From positions 1 to 64,000 of the forward strand of contig CAMAQH010000004.1 of the NCBI GenBank assembly GCA_945860295.1: a stretch of DNA of 64,000 bases, in the 5' to 3' direction. Shown one piece after another: positions 25,149 to 34,448 of the stretch (the first letter of the stretch is position 1; each line of letters opens with the position of its first letter). The notes under the pieces are model-generated. The model saw nothing but the letters and a program-made list of their open reading frames with translations. It was not told where the DNA came from and did not search any database. This DNA is from Prosthecobacter debontii. Its GTDB lineage: Bacteria > Verrucomicrobiota > Verrucomicrobiia > Verrucomicrobiales > Verrucomicrobiaceae. The translations under genes and the position numbers were made by a program.

Positions 25149-27713
25149 ATGCTGACCATTCGCCATTTCTCCGCTTTATTGCTTGTGCTGGTATCAGCAT
25201 TGAAAAGTTCTGAGGCCGGCGCGGCCGAACTGTCGTTCAACCGCGACATCCGGCCGCTGCTGTCGGACAACTGCTACTACTGCCACGGCTTTGATGAGAA
25301 GCATCGCGAGGCGGGGCTGCGGCTGGATGTGCGGGAGTCGGCGCTGAAGGACAACGATGGCGTGCGGGCGATTGTGCCGGGTGATCTTGCCAGATCGGAC
25401 TTGTGGCAGCGCATCATCAGTAAGGACGAAGATGACGTGATGCCGCCGCCGAAGGCACACAAGAAGCCCTTCACCAGCGAGCAGCGGGAGTTGATCAAAC
25501 GCTGGATCGAGCAAGGCGCGAAGTATGAGGCGCATTGGGCGTTCGTGCCGCCGGTGCGTGCTGCGGTGCCTGAGGGTGATGTGGCGATTGATCACTTCAT
25601 TGGGCAACGATTGAAGGCGGAGGGTCTCGCCTTTTCGTCCCAGGCAGAGGCAGGATTGCTGTTGCGTCGAGTGACGTTCGATCTGACCGGCATGCCGCCG
25701 ACGATTGCGGAGTTGGATGCGTTTGAAGCAGCGACATCGAAGGATTTCGAAAAGGCTTACACGGACGCCATTGCTCGCCTGCTGAAGTCGCCTCGCTATG
25801 GCGAGCGCATGGCGGTGGATTGGCTCGATGCCGCACGCTATGCGGACACGAACGGCTACCAGATGGACTCCATTCGCATGAACTGGCCGTGGCGCGACTG
25901 GGTGGTGCGGGCGTTTAACGACAACATGCGCTTTGATCGCTTCACCATCGAGCAGCTCGCTGGTGACATGCTCGAGAAGCCCACGCAGGACCAGCTCGTG
26001 GCCACGGCCTTCAATCGCAATCACATGCTCAATGCGGAGGGCGGGACCATCGCGGAAGAGAATCGCACGAAGACCGTGTTTGATCGCGTGGAGACAACGA
26101 GCGCCGTTTGGCTGGGCCTGACGATGGGCTGCAGCCAGTGCCACGATCACAAGTTCGACCCGATCACGCAGAAGGACTACTATTCGATGTTCGCGCTGTT
26201 CAACCAGCTCGTGGAGACCGGCGGTGTGGACAAGCGCTTCGGCAAGAAGAGCTACAGCAATATGTATGACAGTCTCTACGCACTTGAGTCGCCGTATCTC
26301 ATGCTCGCCACGCCGGAGCAGGACGCTCAGATGAAGTCCGCTCAATCGAATCGCGACAGCGCGGAGAAGGCTCTGATGGTTAGGAACAAGGAGTTCAAAG
26401 CGCCGTTTGAGACATGGGTGAAGGAAGTGCGCGCCGATGGTGACCTCTTGTTGAAACGCATCGAAGAAGACGGCCTGCGCCGGATCGCAGGCACGATCAA
26501 GTTGGAGGCGCTGAACTACGAGAAGCTCACGAACAAAACGGAGCGGGCGCTGGTGGAGCTGTTTCTGCGGGTTGATACGCGTTGGGCGTCGGCAATGAAG
26601 GCGATTGATGAACTGCGTGCCGAGGAGGACAAGATTCAGCAACAGATCCCACACGTCATGGTGATGCGGGATGAAAAGAAGCGCGAGACGCACATCCTGA
26701 AGCGCGGCAACTACGAGACTCCCGGCGACATCGTGCCGCCTGCCGTGCCTGCGTCCTTGCCACCTCTGCCTGTGGGCACCAAGGCTGACCGCATAGCCTT
26801 GGCGAAGTGGCTCGTTTCGCCTCAGCATCCGCTGATGTCGCGCGTGGTGATCAATCGCCTGTGGCAGCTGTTCATCGGTCGCGGCATCGTGAAGACGCCC
26901 GATGACTTCGGGCTGCAAGGCGCGCTGCCATCGCATCCCGAACTGCTCGACTGGCTCGCCGTGGAGTTTCGCGAAAGCGGCTGGGATGTGCAGCACATGA
27001 TACGACTCATCGTGCAATCCAAGACCTACCGCCAGAGTGCGGTCGTGACGCCAGCCTTGCTCGCGAAGGACCCCGAGAACATTTTGCTCGCACGAGGCCC
27101 GCGTCATCGGCTCGACTCACGCTTTCTGCGCGATCAAGCGCTCGCCTTGTCCGGCCTGCTCGTGGATAAGCGCGGCGGACCCGCAGTCATGCCGTATCAA
27201 CCGCCCGGCATCTGGGAGGAGATGAGCTTTGGCAAGAACCGTTACTTCCAGGGCACGGGCGAGGACTTGTATCGCCGCAGCCTCTACACCTTCTGGCGAC
27301 GCAGCGTGGCTCCGGCGAGCTTCTTCGATGTGCCTGCGCGTCAAAGCTGTGCCGTGAAACCTCAGCGCACCAGCACGCCGCTCCATGCCCTCACCACGCT
27401 CAATGACGTCACGTATGTGGAAGCCGCCCGCGTGTGGGCCGAGAAGCTTGCAAGCCTCAGCGACGACGACGCCCGACTCGATCACGCCTTCCGCAATGCC
27501 ACTGGCCGTCATCTCGATGCGCCAGGCATGACCACTCTCAAGCAAACACTGGCCAAAGCCCGCGCTCACTTCCAAGCCCAGCCCAAGGATGCCGAGCAAC
27601 TCATCGCGACGGGCGAATCCAAACGCCCCAGCAAACTCACGCCCACCGAACACGCAGCTTGGACCACGGTTTGCCTCATGATCTTGAACCTCGACGAGAC
27701 GCTGAATCCATGA
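25149..27713 (+). CDS. PSCyt1-DUF1549-DUF1553 (PSD1) protein (pair B)
   Basis: An 854-residue secreted protein: signal peptide (1-26), an N-terminal PSCyt1 heme domain (C42-Y-Y-C45-H46), DUF1549 with a second heme motif [11 protein letters not shown], then a central helical segment and DUF1553 ([20 protein letters not shown] onward). Two CxxCH motifs predict a diheme c-type cytochrome. The frame is open from 25026, but only the ATG at 25149 gives a signal peptide. The first 105 nt are about 88 percent identical to the start of the pair C gene. The stop overlaps the DUF1501 start by 4 nt (ATGA). Confidence 0.88.
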   Translation: MLTIRHFSALLLVLVSALKSSEAGAAELSFNRDIRPLLSDNCYYCHGFDEKHREAGLRLDVRESALKDNDGVRAIVPGDLARSDLWQRIISKDEDDVMPPPKAHKKPFTSEQRELIKRWIEQGAKYEAHWAFVPPVRAAVPEGDVAIDHFIGQRLKAEGLAFSSQAEAGLLLRRVTFDLTGMPPTIAELDAFEAATSKDFEKAYTDAIARLLKSPRYGERMAVDWLDAARYADTNGYQMDSIRMNWPWRDWVVRAFNDNMRFDRFTIEQLAGDMLEKPTQDQLVATAFNRNHMLNAEGGTIAEENRTKTVFDRVETTSAVWLGLTMGCSQCHDHKFDPITQKDYYSMFALFNQLVETGGVDKRFGKKSYSNMYDSLYALESPYLMLATPEQDAQMKSAQSNRDSAEKALMVRNKEFKAPFETWVKEVRADGDLLLKRIEEDGLRRIAGTIKLEALNYEKLTNKTERALVELFLRVDTRWASAMKAIDELRAEEDKIQQQIPHVMVMRDEKKRETHILKRGNYETPGDIVPPAVPASLPPLPVGTKADRIALAKWLVSPQHPLMSRVVINRLWQLFIGRGIVKTPDDFGLQGALPSHPELLDWLAVEFRESGWDVQHMIRLIVQSKTYRQSAVVTPALLAKDPENILLARGPRHRLDSRFLRDQALALSGLLVDKRGGPAVMPYQPPGIWEEMSFGKNRYFQGTGEDLYRRSLYTFWRRSVAPASFFDVPARQSCAVKPQRTSTPLHALTTLNDVTYVEAARVWAEKLASLSDDDARLDHAFRNATGRHLDAPGMTTLKQTLAKARAHFQAQPKDAEQLIATGESKRPSKLTPTEHAAWTTVCLMILNLDETLNP

Positions 27714-29143
27714 ACCCTCTCCACCAACACGCCCTGAATCTCACCCGTCGTCGCTTCCTTGGCACTACGGCACTCACGCTCGGCGCACCAGCTTTGCAGT
27801 CACTCATGGCAGCAGAGAAAGGCCTGCCATCGTTGCCGCACTTTGCGCCGAAGGCGAAGCGCGTGATCTACATGATGCAGACCGGCGGCCCCTCGCATGT
27901 GGATCTCTTTGATGACAAGCCAGAACTGCGGAAGCGGCGCAATCAGGACATCCCCGAGAGCGTGCTTGGCGGCCTGCGACTCACGACGATGACGGCGAAC
28001 CAAAAGAGCAAACCCTGCCTGCCCGCAGCCTGGGGTGGCAAGGAGCGCGGTCAGTGTGGCATGTGGGTCAGTGATCTGCTGCCACACACGGCTAGCATCG
28101 TCGATGACTGCACTTTCATCCGCTCGATGCACGGCGAGCAGATCAATCACGCGCCAGCGGTCACGCATTTGCTCACGGGGCACAATCTACCAGGCCGTCC
28201 AAGCCTTGGTGCGTGGCTAAGCTACGGGCTGGGATCGAGTTCAGACAATCTGCCGTCGTTTGTTGTCATGACCTCGCGTGATCAAGAGGCATCATGCGGC
28301 CAGTTCTTCTTTGATTACTACTGGGGCGCAGGCTTTCTGCCGGGGCAGTATCAAGGCGTGCCGTTTCGAGGCGCAGGGGATCCGGTTCTCTTTCTTAGCA
28401 ACCCCGATGGCATGAACCGCGACCTGCGTCGCACCATGCTCGATGGCCTTGCCGAGATGAATCAACAAGCGCACGCGCGACTCGGCGATCCCGAGATCAA
28501 CACGCGGATCGCTCAATACGAGATGGCCTTCAAGATGCAGGCCAGCGTCCCCGAACTCACCGATCTGAGCGATGAGCCGCAGAGCGTGCTCGATCTCTAC
28601 GGACCCGATGTGAAGCGCAAAGGCAGCTACGCCTACAACTGCCTTATGGCACGCCGTCTCGCCGAGCGCGGAGTGCGTTACGTGCAACTCATGCATGCCG
28701 GTTGGGACCAGCATGGCAACCTGCCCACACAACTCCCCATCCAGTGCAAGGACACCGATCAACCCAGCGCCGCACTCGTGAAGGATCTCAAAAATCGTGG
28801 CCTGCTCGATGACACCCTCGTCATCTGGGGTGGGGAGTTTGGCCGCACGCCCTTCGTGCAGGGCGACATCAATAATCCTAAAGCCCATGGCCGCGATCAT
28901 CATCCCCGTGCCTTCACCATGTGGCTCGCGGGAGGCGGCGTGAAAAAGGGCTGCATCTACGGCAGCAGCGACGACTTCGCCTATCACGCCGCCGAGAACC
29001 CTGTGCATGTGCATGATCTCCAAGCCACGCTCCTCCACCTCTGTGGCATCCAGCACGACCGCTTCAGCTACCGCCACCAAGGCCTCGACTTCCGCCTCAC
29101 CGGCGTGGAGCCCAGCAAGGTGGTGAAAGGAATCCTCGCGTAA
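27710..29143 (+). CDS. DUF1501 protein, Tat-exported (pair B)
   Basis: A 477-residue DUF1501 protein coupled by ATGA overlap to the PSD1 gene. The signal is LTRRRFLGTTALTLGAPAL. Family blocks: [70 protein letters not shown]. The frame is open far upstream (from 27434) but homologues and the coupling support 27710. Activity is unknown; the metal-binding-like Asp/His set suggests a hydrolase of the alkaline-phosphatase superfamily. Confidence 0.88.
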   Translation: MNPLHQHALNLTRRRFLGTTALTLGAPALQSLMAAEKGLPSLPHFAPKAKRVIYMMQTGGPSHVDLFDDKPELRKRRNQDIPESVLGGLRLTTMTANQKSKPCLPAAWGGKERGQCGMWVSDLLPHTASIVDDCTFIRSMHGEQINHAPAVTHLLTGHNLPGRPSLGAWLSYGLGSSSDNLPSFVVMTSRDQEASCGQFFFDYYWGAGFLPGQYQGVPFRGAGDPVLFLSNPDGMNRDLRRTMLDGLAEMNQQAHARLGDPEINTRIAQYEMAFKMQASVPELTDLSDEPQSVLDLYGPDVKRKGSYAYNCLMARRLAERGVRYVQLMHAGWDQHGNLPTQLPIQCKDTDQPSAALVKDLKNRGLLDDTLVIWGGEFGRTPFVQGDINNPKAHGRDHHPRAFTMWLAGGGVKKGCIYGSSDDFAYHAAENPVHVHDLQATLLHLCGIQHDRFSYRHQGLDFRLTGVEPSKVVKGILA

Positions 29144-29183
29144 CTCCCAATCTCCTCGCAATCCCCCTCACAACACCTCCTCC

Positions 29184-32045
29184 ATGCCACCCATTCGCCA
29201 TTTCGCCGCTTCATTGCTTGTGCTGGGATCAGCATTGATAAGTGCTGAGGCCAGCGCGGCGGAGCTGTCGTTCAATCGCGACATCCGCCCGATCCTCAGC
29301 GACAACTGCTTTTACTGCCACGGACCGGACAAGAACCACCGCAAGGGCGATCTCCGGCTCGATGTGCGCGAGGAACTGATCAAGCTCGGCCCGAAGACAC
29401 TCATCGAGCGCATCAACACGACCGATGCCGACGACCTCATGCCGCCGGCGGATTCGCACAAGAAGCTCTCGGTGAAGCAAAAGAACACGTTGAAGCAATG
29501 GATCGCCGAGGGCGCGAAGTATGAGCCGCATTGGGCCTTCGTGCCGCCGGTGAAGTCGAAGTCCGGCAACTCCATTGATGATTTTGTCCGGGCAGAGTTG
29601 AAGAAGCACGGTCTTCAGCCTACGCCGAAGGCTTCCCGGGAGACGCTGGTGCGGCGGCTTGCTTTAGATCTCACTGGGTTGCCTCCAAAAGAATCGGATT
29701 TTTCTGACTTGGCGGCTTACATCGACCGCCTGCTTCAATCCCCGCACTACGGCGAGCACATGGCGGTCGGTTGGCTGGACGCGGCACGTTTTGCAGACAC
29801 AAACGGCTATCAGGTGGATCGTGACCGTGAGCTGTGGCCGTGGCGGGACTGGGTGATCAAGGCCTTCAATGCGAACATGCCCTTCGATCAGTTCACCATC
29901 GAGCAGCTCGCAGGTGATCTGCTGCCGGGTGCCACGCTCGATCAAAAGATCGCCACGGGTTTTCATCGCAATCACATGCTGAACGAAGAGGGCGGCATCA
30001 TCGCGGAGGAGTTCCTCGCCGAATACACCGCCGACCGCGTGGAGACGACCGCCGCCGTATGGATGGGACAGACCTTCAACTGCTGCCGCTGCCACGATCA
30101 CAAGTTCGATCCCTTCACGCAGCGCGACTTCTACGCGATGAAGGCCTTCTTTCACAACGTGCCGGAGAAAGGTGTCGGCATATACGGCAATCCCGTCCGC
30201 ACCAACGCACCGCCTTTCGTGAAACTGCCCGCGCCAGAGCTGGAGACCAAAATCACCGCGCTGAATGCGAAGCTCAAACCGGTCGAGGACAAGCTCAAAG
30301 GCCTCGCGGCGGGTGATCTCGAACCTTGGGCGAATAAGCTCGCCACAGCGAAGATCGACTGGCAGCCACTGGAGCCGCAAAAAGCCACCGGCGGCGACAA
30401 TCCGCCTCAAATCGCTGACAAGGCCGTTTTGACCGGTCCGCAGGAAACACGGGCCAACAACATCGTGATTAACGCGAAGTTGCCAGCAGGAAAAATCACC
30501 GCGCTGCGTCTCGAATGCTCCACCACGGCTCCTTCGGCCAGTTTTCAATGGAGTGAGCTCAAAATCGGCAAAACGAAGCTCCACGCCATCGACGCCACCC
30601 ACGTCAACGTTCTCGATAACGACCGCAAAACTCGCTCCGTGCTCTCGGTGGCACCGAACAAGCCCGTGCAGGCACTTTTTGAACTCGAAAAGCCTCTCGA
30701 AGGTTCAGAGACCGAGATCACGATCAGTGTCGAGAATGCTGGTGGACCTTCGCAGTGGCGTCTCTTTGCCACCACGATTCCGACTGATGTCGTCGCGCCA
30801 GCGAGCATCGTCACCATTGCGCAAAAGGAGAATGCGAAACGAACAGCCGCCGAACGAAAACAACTCGCGGAATTCCGACTGTCGCAAATGCCTGAGCATC
30901 GTCGCCTCAGCGCTGAAGCCGCTTCTTTGAAGAAGCAGATCGCCACTGCAGAGGCGGAGATTCCCACCACGCTGGTCATGGAGGAGCAGAAAGAGATGCG
31001 TCCCACTTTCATCCTGATGCGCGGTGCCTATGACAAGCCCGGCGAGAAAGTCACCGCCGCCACGCCCGGCGTTTTGCCCTCACTCGCCGCCGACTTGCCG
31101 CACAACCGCCTCGGCCTCGCGAAGTGGCTCGTGAGCCGCGAAAACCCACTCACGTCTCGCGTGATCGTGAACCGCTTCTGGCAGCACTTCTTCGGCACCG
31201 GCCTCGTGCGCACCAGCGAGGACTTTGGCTCTCAAGGTGAGCAGCCAAGTCATCCTGAACTGCTCGACTGGCTCGCCGTCACGCTTCAAGAGAGCAGTTG
31301 GGATGTGAAGCAACTCGTGAAGATGATCGTCACGAGCGAGACGTATCAGCAGTCTTCACGTCATCCGTCTGATCAGACCGATCCGTCCAATCAATGGCTC
31401 TCACGTGGACCACGTCATCGCCTCAGCGCCGAAGTCATTCGCGATCAGGCTCTCGCCGCTTGCGGATTGCTGGTTGAGAAAATTGGCGGCCCGAGTGTGA
31501 AGCCTTATCATCCGCCCGGCATCTATGAAACGATCACGGCGGGCAACGGCTACAACACCTACATTCCCGGCAAAGGCGACGACCTTCATCGCCGCAGCCT
31601 TTACACCTACTGGAAGCGCAGTGTTCCGCATCCCGGCATGTTGCTTTTCGATGCGCCCTTCCGCGAAACCTGCGCCCTCCGCCGTCCACGCACGAACACA
31701 CCCCTGCAAGCCCTCAACCTGCTGAATGATCCCACCTATGTCGAAGCTGCGCGTCACCTCGCTCAACGCATGATCAAAGAAGGCGGCACGACCATCGAGT
31801 CCCGCCTCACGCAAGGCTTTCGGATTCTTCTTGGCCGAAAACCAAGCATGCAAGAACTCCAGATCCTCACGGCTGCCATCGAGCGGTCCATCCAAGACTT
31901 CACCAAAGACCCCGAGGCCGCCAAACAGCTCCTCACCATCGGCGAAGCCAAAACCGACGAGAAACTGAATCCCGCTGAACTTGCTGCCTTCACCACCGTC
32001 GCCAGCACGCTGATCAATCTCGACGAAACCATCACCAAGGAGTGA
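29184..32045 (+). CDS. PSCyt1-DUF1549-DUF1553 (PSD1) protein (pair C)
   Basis: A 953-residue secreted protein: signal peptide (1-26), PSCyt1 with C42-F-Y-C45-H46, DUF1549 with [11 protein letters not shown], an inserted beta-rich region of about 170 residues (ETRANNIVINAKLPAGKITA onward) that resembles the sugar-binding-like insert seen in longer PSD1 proteins, and DUF1553 (SRVIVNRFWQHFFGTGLVRT onward). It starts 40 nt after the pair B DUF1501 gene in the same direction. Its own DUF1501 partner (32905) is separated from it by a toxin-antitoxin pair on the other strand. Confidence 0.88.
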   Translation: MPPIRHFAASLLVLGSALISAEASAAELSFNRDIRPILSDNCFYCHGPDKNHRKGDLRLDVREELIKLGPKTLIERINTTDADDLMPPADSHKKLSVKQKNTLKQWIAEGAKYEPHWAFVPPVKSKSGNSIDDFVRAELKKHGLQPTPKASRETLVRRLALDLTGLPPKESDFSDLAAYIDRLLQSPHYGEHMAVGWLDAARFADTNGYQVDRDRELWPWRDWVIKAFNANMPFDQFTIEQLAGDLLPGATLDQKIATGFHRNHMLNEEGGIIAEEFLAEYTADRVETTAAVWMGQTFNCCRCHDHKFDPFTQRDFYAMKAFFHNVPEKGVGIYGNPVRTNAPPFVKLPAPELETKITALNAKLKPVEDKLKGLAAGDLEPWANKLATAKIDWQPLEPQKATGGDNPPQIADKAVLTGPQETRANNIVINAKLPAGKITALRLECSTTAPSASFQWSELKIGKTKLHAIDATHVNVLDNDRKTRSVLSVAPNKPVQALFELEKPLEGSETEITISVENAGGPSQWRLFATTIPTDVVAPASIVTIAQKENAKRTAAERKQLAEFRLSQMPEHRRLSAEAASLKKQIATAEAEIPTTLVMEEQKEMRPTFILMRGAYDKPGEKVTAATPGVLPSLAADLPHNRLGLAKWLVSRENPLTSRVIVNRFWQHFFGTGLVRTSEDFGSQGEQPSHPELLDWLAVTLQESSWDVKQLVKMIVTSETYQQSSRHPSDQTDPSNQWLSRGPRHRLSAEVIRDQALAACGLLVEKIGGPSVKPYHPPGIYETITAGNGYNTYIPGKGDDLHRRSLYTYWKRSVPHPGMLLFDAPFRETCALRRPRTNTPLQALNLLNDPTYVEAARHLAQRMIKEGGTTIESRLTQGFRILLGRKPSMQELQILTAAIERSIQDFTKDPEAAKQLLTIGEAKTDEKLNPAELAAFTTVASTLINLDETITKE

Positions 32046-32056
32046 CCGCCATGCGT

Positions 32057-32524
32057 TCAGTTCACCTTCAGTCCTTCCAGCTCCGCCAGCTTTTTCGCCT
32101 TCGCGTCAAAGCTCCAAAAGGTGTCGCACTCCAGAATGAGTGCGGAGGCCACATGCATGATGTCGTATGCTCTAAAACCATGCCTCATCGTGTGGCGATG
32201 GACCAATTCGTCGAACACAGACACCAGCGTTTCGAGTTGAATTCGCGTGGTGAGAATCAAAACGCCCTCCCGCAGATCTTCCAAAAACAGAGACTCCTCC
32301 AGCATCGCTGCCTCAGGGTTGGCATGGATTCCAGGAACTCCATTTCTGGTGAAGAAAACCTGCTGCTGAAACGAGTTGATGACCTCCATGCGGGTCAAAA
32401 AGGTCACCGGTATAGGGCAGCCGCCTTGCATCGCTGCCTGTTGACTCAGCCGCTCGGCCTCAGCCGAGTGCATTCCGCCGCTGTAGAAAGCGGTCAAAAA
32501 ATTCGTGTCAACGTAGGGCTTCAT
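32057..32524 (-). CDS. PIN-domain toxin (VapC-like)
   Basis: A 155-residue PIN-domain protein, in type II systems a magnesium-dependent RNase toxin. Acidic residues fit the PIN set: D6 (YVDTNFL), a Glu in RMEVINSF, an Asp in [12 protein letters not shown] and an Asp in [13 protein letters not shown]. The start overlaps the antitoxin stop by 4 nt (ATGA), the usual coupled order antitoxin-toxin. It lies antisense between the PSD1 and DUF1501 genes of pair C; the PSD1 stop is 12 nt from the toxin stop. No mobile-element ends are visible. Confidence 0.85.
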   Translation of the reverse strand: MKPYVDTNFLTAFYSGGMHSAEAERLSQQAAMQGGCPIPVTFLTRMEVINSFQQQVFFTRNGVPGIHANPEAAMLEESLFLEDLREGVLILTTRIQLETLVSVFDELVHRHTMRHGFRAYDIMHVASALILECDTFWSFDAKAKKLAELEGLKVN

Positions 32525-32871
32525 CGTTCACCCGCGATGGCCTGGCTGATGACTTCCCAACCTTCTGCGGTCGGCTCCTTGTATCCGATCTCTGCCAGAC
32601 GCTCTCGATGCCGACGCATGCGTTCGAGTACCGAATTCGCCGCAGAAGGTCCTGTTGGGACCTCTTTGAGGGATCGCACTTCGAAAGCATCGCCTGCCCG
32701 GCTTCGAATCGTCACGCTGCCGAGCTTCCGCGCCGCCTCCAGCAGCTCCGCGCCGCTGCGGTTCATATCGCGCACGGTGAATTCACGTCGCAGGGGCTTC
32801 GCGGTGCGCACACGGGCTTTCTTGGCGGCTTTTTTGGATGCGGTCTTCATGTCCGACATCATGACCGACAT
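32521..32871 (-). CDS. Phd/YefM-like antitoxin
   Basis: A 116-residue antitoxin candidate. After a lysine-rich N-terminal tail ([18 protein letters not shown]) it has [20 protein letters not shown] followed by [20 protein letters not shown], the beta-alpha-beta pattern of Phd/YefM DNA-binding antitoxins. The C-terminal part should wrap the PIN toxin. Several starts are possible (32871, 32862, 32859, 32850). It is divergent from the DUF1501 gene at 32905, so its autoregulated promoter region overlaps that gene's 5' region. Confidence 0.75.
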   Translation of the reverse strand: MSVMMSDMKTASKKAAKKARVRTAKPLRREFTVRDMNRSGAELLEAARKLGSVTIRSRAGDAFEVRSLKEVPTGPSAANSVLERMRRHRERLAEIGYKEPTAEGWEVISQAIAGER

Positions 32872-32904
32872 CGCAGCGCCTTTCAATTCCTCATTTCTCC
32901 GCTC

Positions 32905-34308
32905 ATGAGCGCCGAATCCTCTCTCGCACCCTTTTCACGTCGCAACTGGCTCAAGAGCCTCGCCCTGGCATCACTCGCGAATCCAAAGCTCTTCGCCTCG
33001 CCTGCGGCTCATTTTGCGCCGAGGGCAAAACGCATCATCTGGCTCACGCAGGCCGGTGCGCCGTCTCAGCTTGATCTGTTTGATTACAAGCCGGGGCTCG
33101 CGTCGCAGTTCGACAAGGATTTGCCCAACTCCGTGCGTGGCGAGCAGCGGCTCACGGGCATGACGGCTGGGCAGAAGCGCTTTCCCATCGCACCGTCGGT
33201 GTTCAAGTTTCAGCAACACGGCCAGAGCGGCATGTGGTTGAGCGAGTTACTGCCGCACACGTCGAAGTTCGCGGATGAGATCTGCCTCATTCGCTCGCTG
33301 CATACGGAGGCCATCAATCACGATCCGGCGATGACGCTGCTGCAAACCGGGCATCAAATCGGCGGGCGACCCGCCTTCGGCGCATGGGTGTCGTATGGCC
33401 TCGGCTCGGACAACGCAGACCTGCCCGCGTTCGTAGCGCTCATTTCACGCCCGAGTGGCCCGACGAACGCTCAACCGCTGCACGAGCGCATGTGGGGCAG
33501 CGGCTTTCTGCCCTCGAAGTATCAGGGCGTGCGCATGAGCTCTGGCAAAGACCCCGTGCTCTTCCTTTCCAATCCGCCCGGCATTACCACCGAGCGCCGC
33601 CGCGCGATGCTCGACGATGTCGCCGCACTGAACCGCCTCAAGCTCGCCGATTACCACGATCCGGAGACGCAGGCCCGCATCGACCAATACGAGATGGCCT
33701 TCCGCATGCAGTCTGCCGTGCCCGACCTCGCCGATCTCTCCAAAGAACCCGCCGAAATCTACGAGCGCTACGGCCCCGAGTCGAAAAAGCCCGGCACCTA
33801 CGCCGCGAACTGCATCCTTGCCCGTCGGCTCGCCGAGCGTGGCGTGCGCTTCATCCAGCTCTACCACCGCGGCTGGGATCAGCACAACAACCTGCCCAGC
33901 GGCATCAAGAGCCAGTGCCACGACACCGACCAGCCCACCGCCGCGCTTTTGGCCGAACTCAAAGAACGCGGCATGCTCGATGACACGCTGGTAATCTGGG
34001 GCGGCGAGTTTGGGCGCACGGTCTATTCGCAAGGCGTGCTCACCCGCGACAATCACGGCCGCGATCACCACCCGCGCTGCTACAGCGTCTGGATGGCCGG
34101 AGCTGGTGTGAAAGGCGGCCACGTCCATGGGGAGACCGACGACTTCAGCTACAACATCGTCAAAGACCCCGTCCACATCCACGACCTCAACGCCACCGCC
34201 CTCCACCTCCTCGGCCTCGATCACACCCGCCTCACCTACCGCTTCCAAGGCCGCGACTACCGCCTCACGGACATTCATGGCGAGATCGTGAAGGGTGTGA
34301 TGGCGTGA
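32905..34308 (+). CDS. DUF1501 protein, Tat-exported (pair C)
   Basis: A 467-residue DUF1501 protein with signal [16 protein letters not shown]. Blocks: [70 protein letters not shown] and the C-terminal [20 protein letters not shown] common to the family. It lacks the usual ATGA coupling because the toxin-antitoxin pair (860 nt) lies between it and its PSD1 partner. The frame is open from 32608, but that part is antisense to the antitoxin. Its last codons begin a 70-nt sequence repeated after the pair D DUF1501 gene. Confidence 0.88.
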   Translation: MSAESSLAPFSRRNWLKSLALASLANPKLFASPAAHFAPRAKRIIWLTQAGAPSQLDLFDYKPGLASQFDKDLPNSVRGEQRLTGMTAGQKRFPIAPSVFKFQQHGQSGMWLSELLPHTSKFADEICLIRSLHTEAINHDPAMTLLQTGHQIGGRPAFGAWVSYGLGSDNADLPAFVALISRPSGPTNAQPLHERMWGSGFLPSKYQGVRMSSGKDPVLFLSNPPGITTERRRAMLDDVAALNRLKLADYHDPETQARIDQYEMAFRMQSAVPDLADLSKEPAEIYERYGPESKKPGTYAANCILARRLAERGVRFIQLYHRGWDQHNNLPSGIKSQCHDTDQPTAALLAELKERGMLDDTLVIWGGEFGRTVYSQGVLTRDNHGRDHHPRCYSVWMAGAGVKGGHVHGETDDFSYNIVKDPVHIHDLNATALHLLGLDHTRLTYRFQGRDYRLTDIHGEIVKGVMA

Positions 34309-34372
34309 CAAATCGCGCCTGACGCATTTCACTCACTCTTTGTCGTGGAGTTTGGTTGGTGGGGGCCGCTAT
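34303..34372 (+). repeat. 70-nt repeat spanning a DUF1501 stop codon, copy 1
   Basis: The sequence from GCGTGACAAATCGCGCCTG (34303) to the CCGCTAT end is about 90 percent identical to 37877-37946. Both copies include the DUF1501 stop codon and the conserved upstream element. This suggests the pair C-D junction arose by duplication of a segment ending here. Confidence 0.8.
34323..34372 (+). promoter_or_regulatory. Conserved 50-nt upstream element, copy 3
   Basis: Starts CGCATTTCACTCA, then CTCTTTGTCGTGG, and ends CGCTAT (34367-34372). It lies 14 nt after the pair C DUF1501 stop and 76 nt before the ATG of the pair D PSD1 gene, the longest spacing of the four copies. Confidence 0.65.
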
Positions 34373-34448
34373 CATTCTGCCTCCACAGATCGGTTTGTTG
34401 GTTAGTGAATACGAAAGAGGCATTTGGGCTGTCCGTAATCTCCCACTC

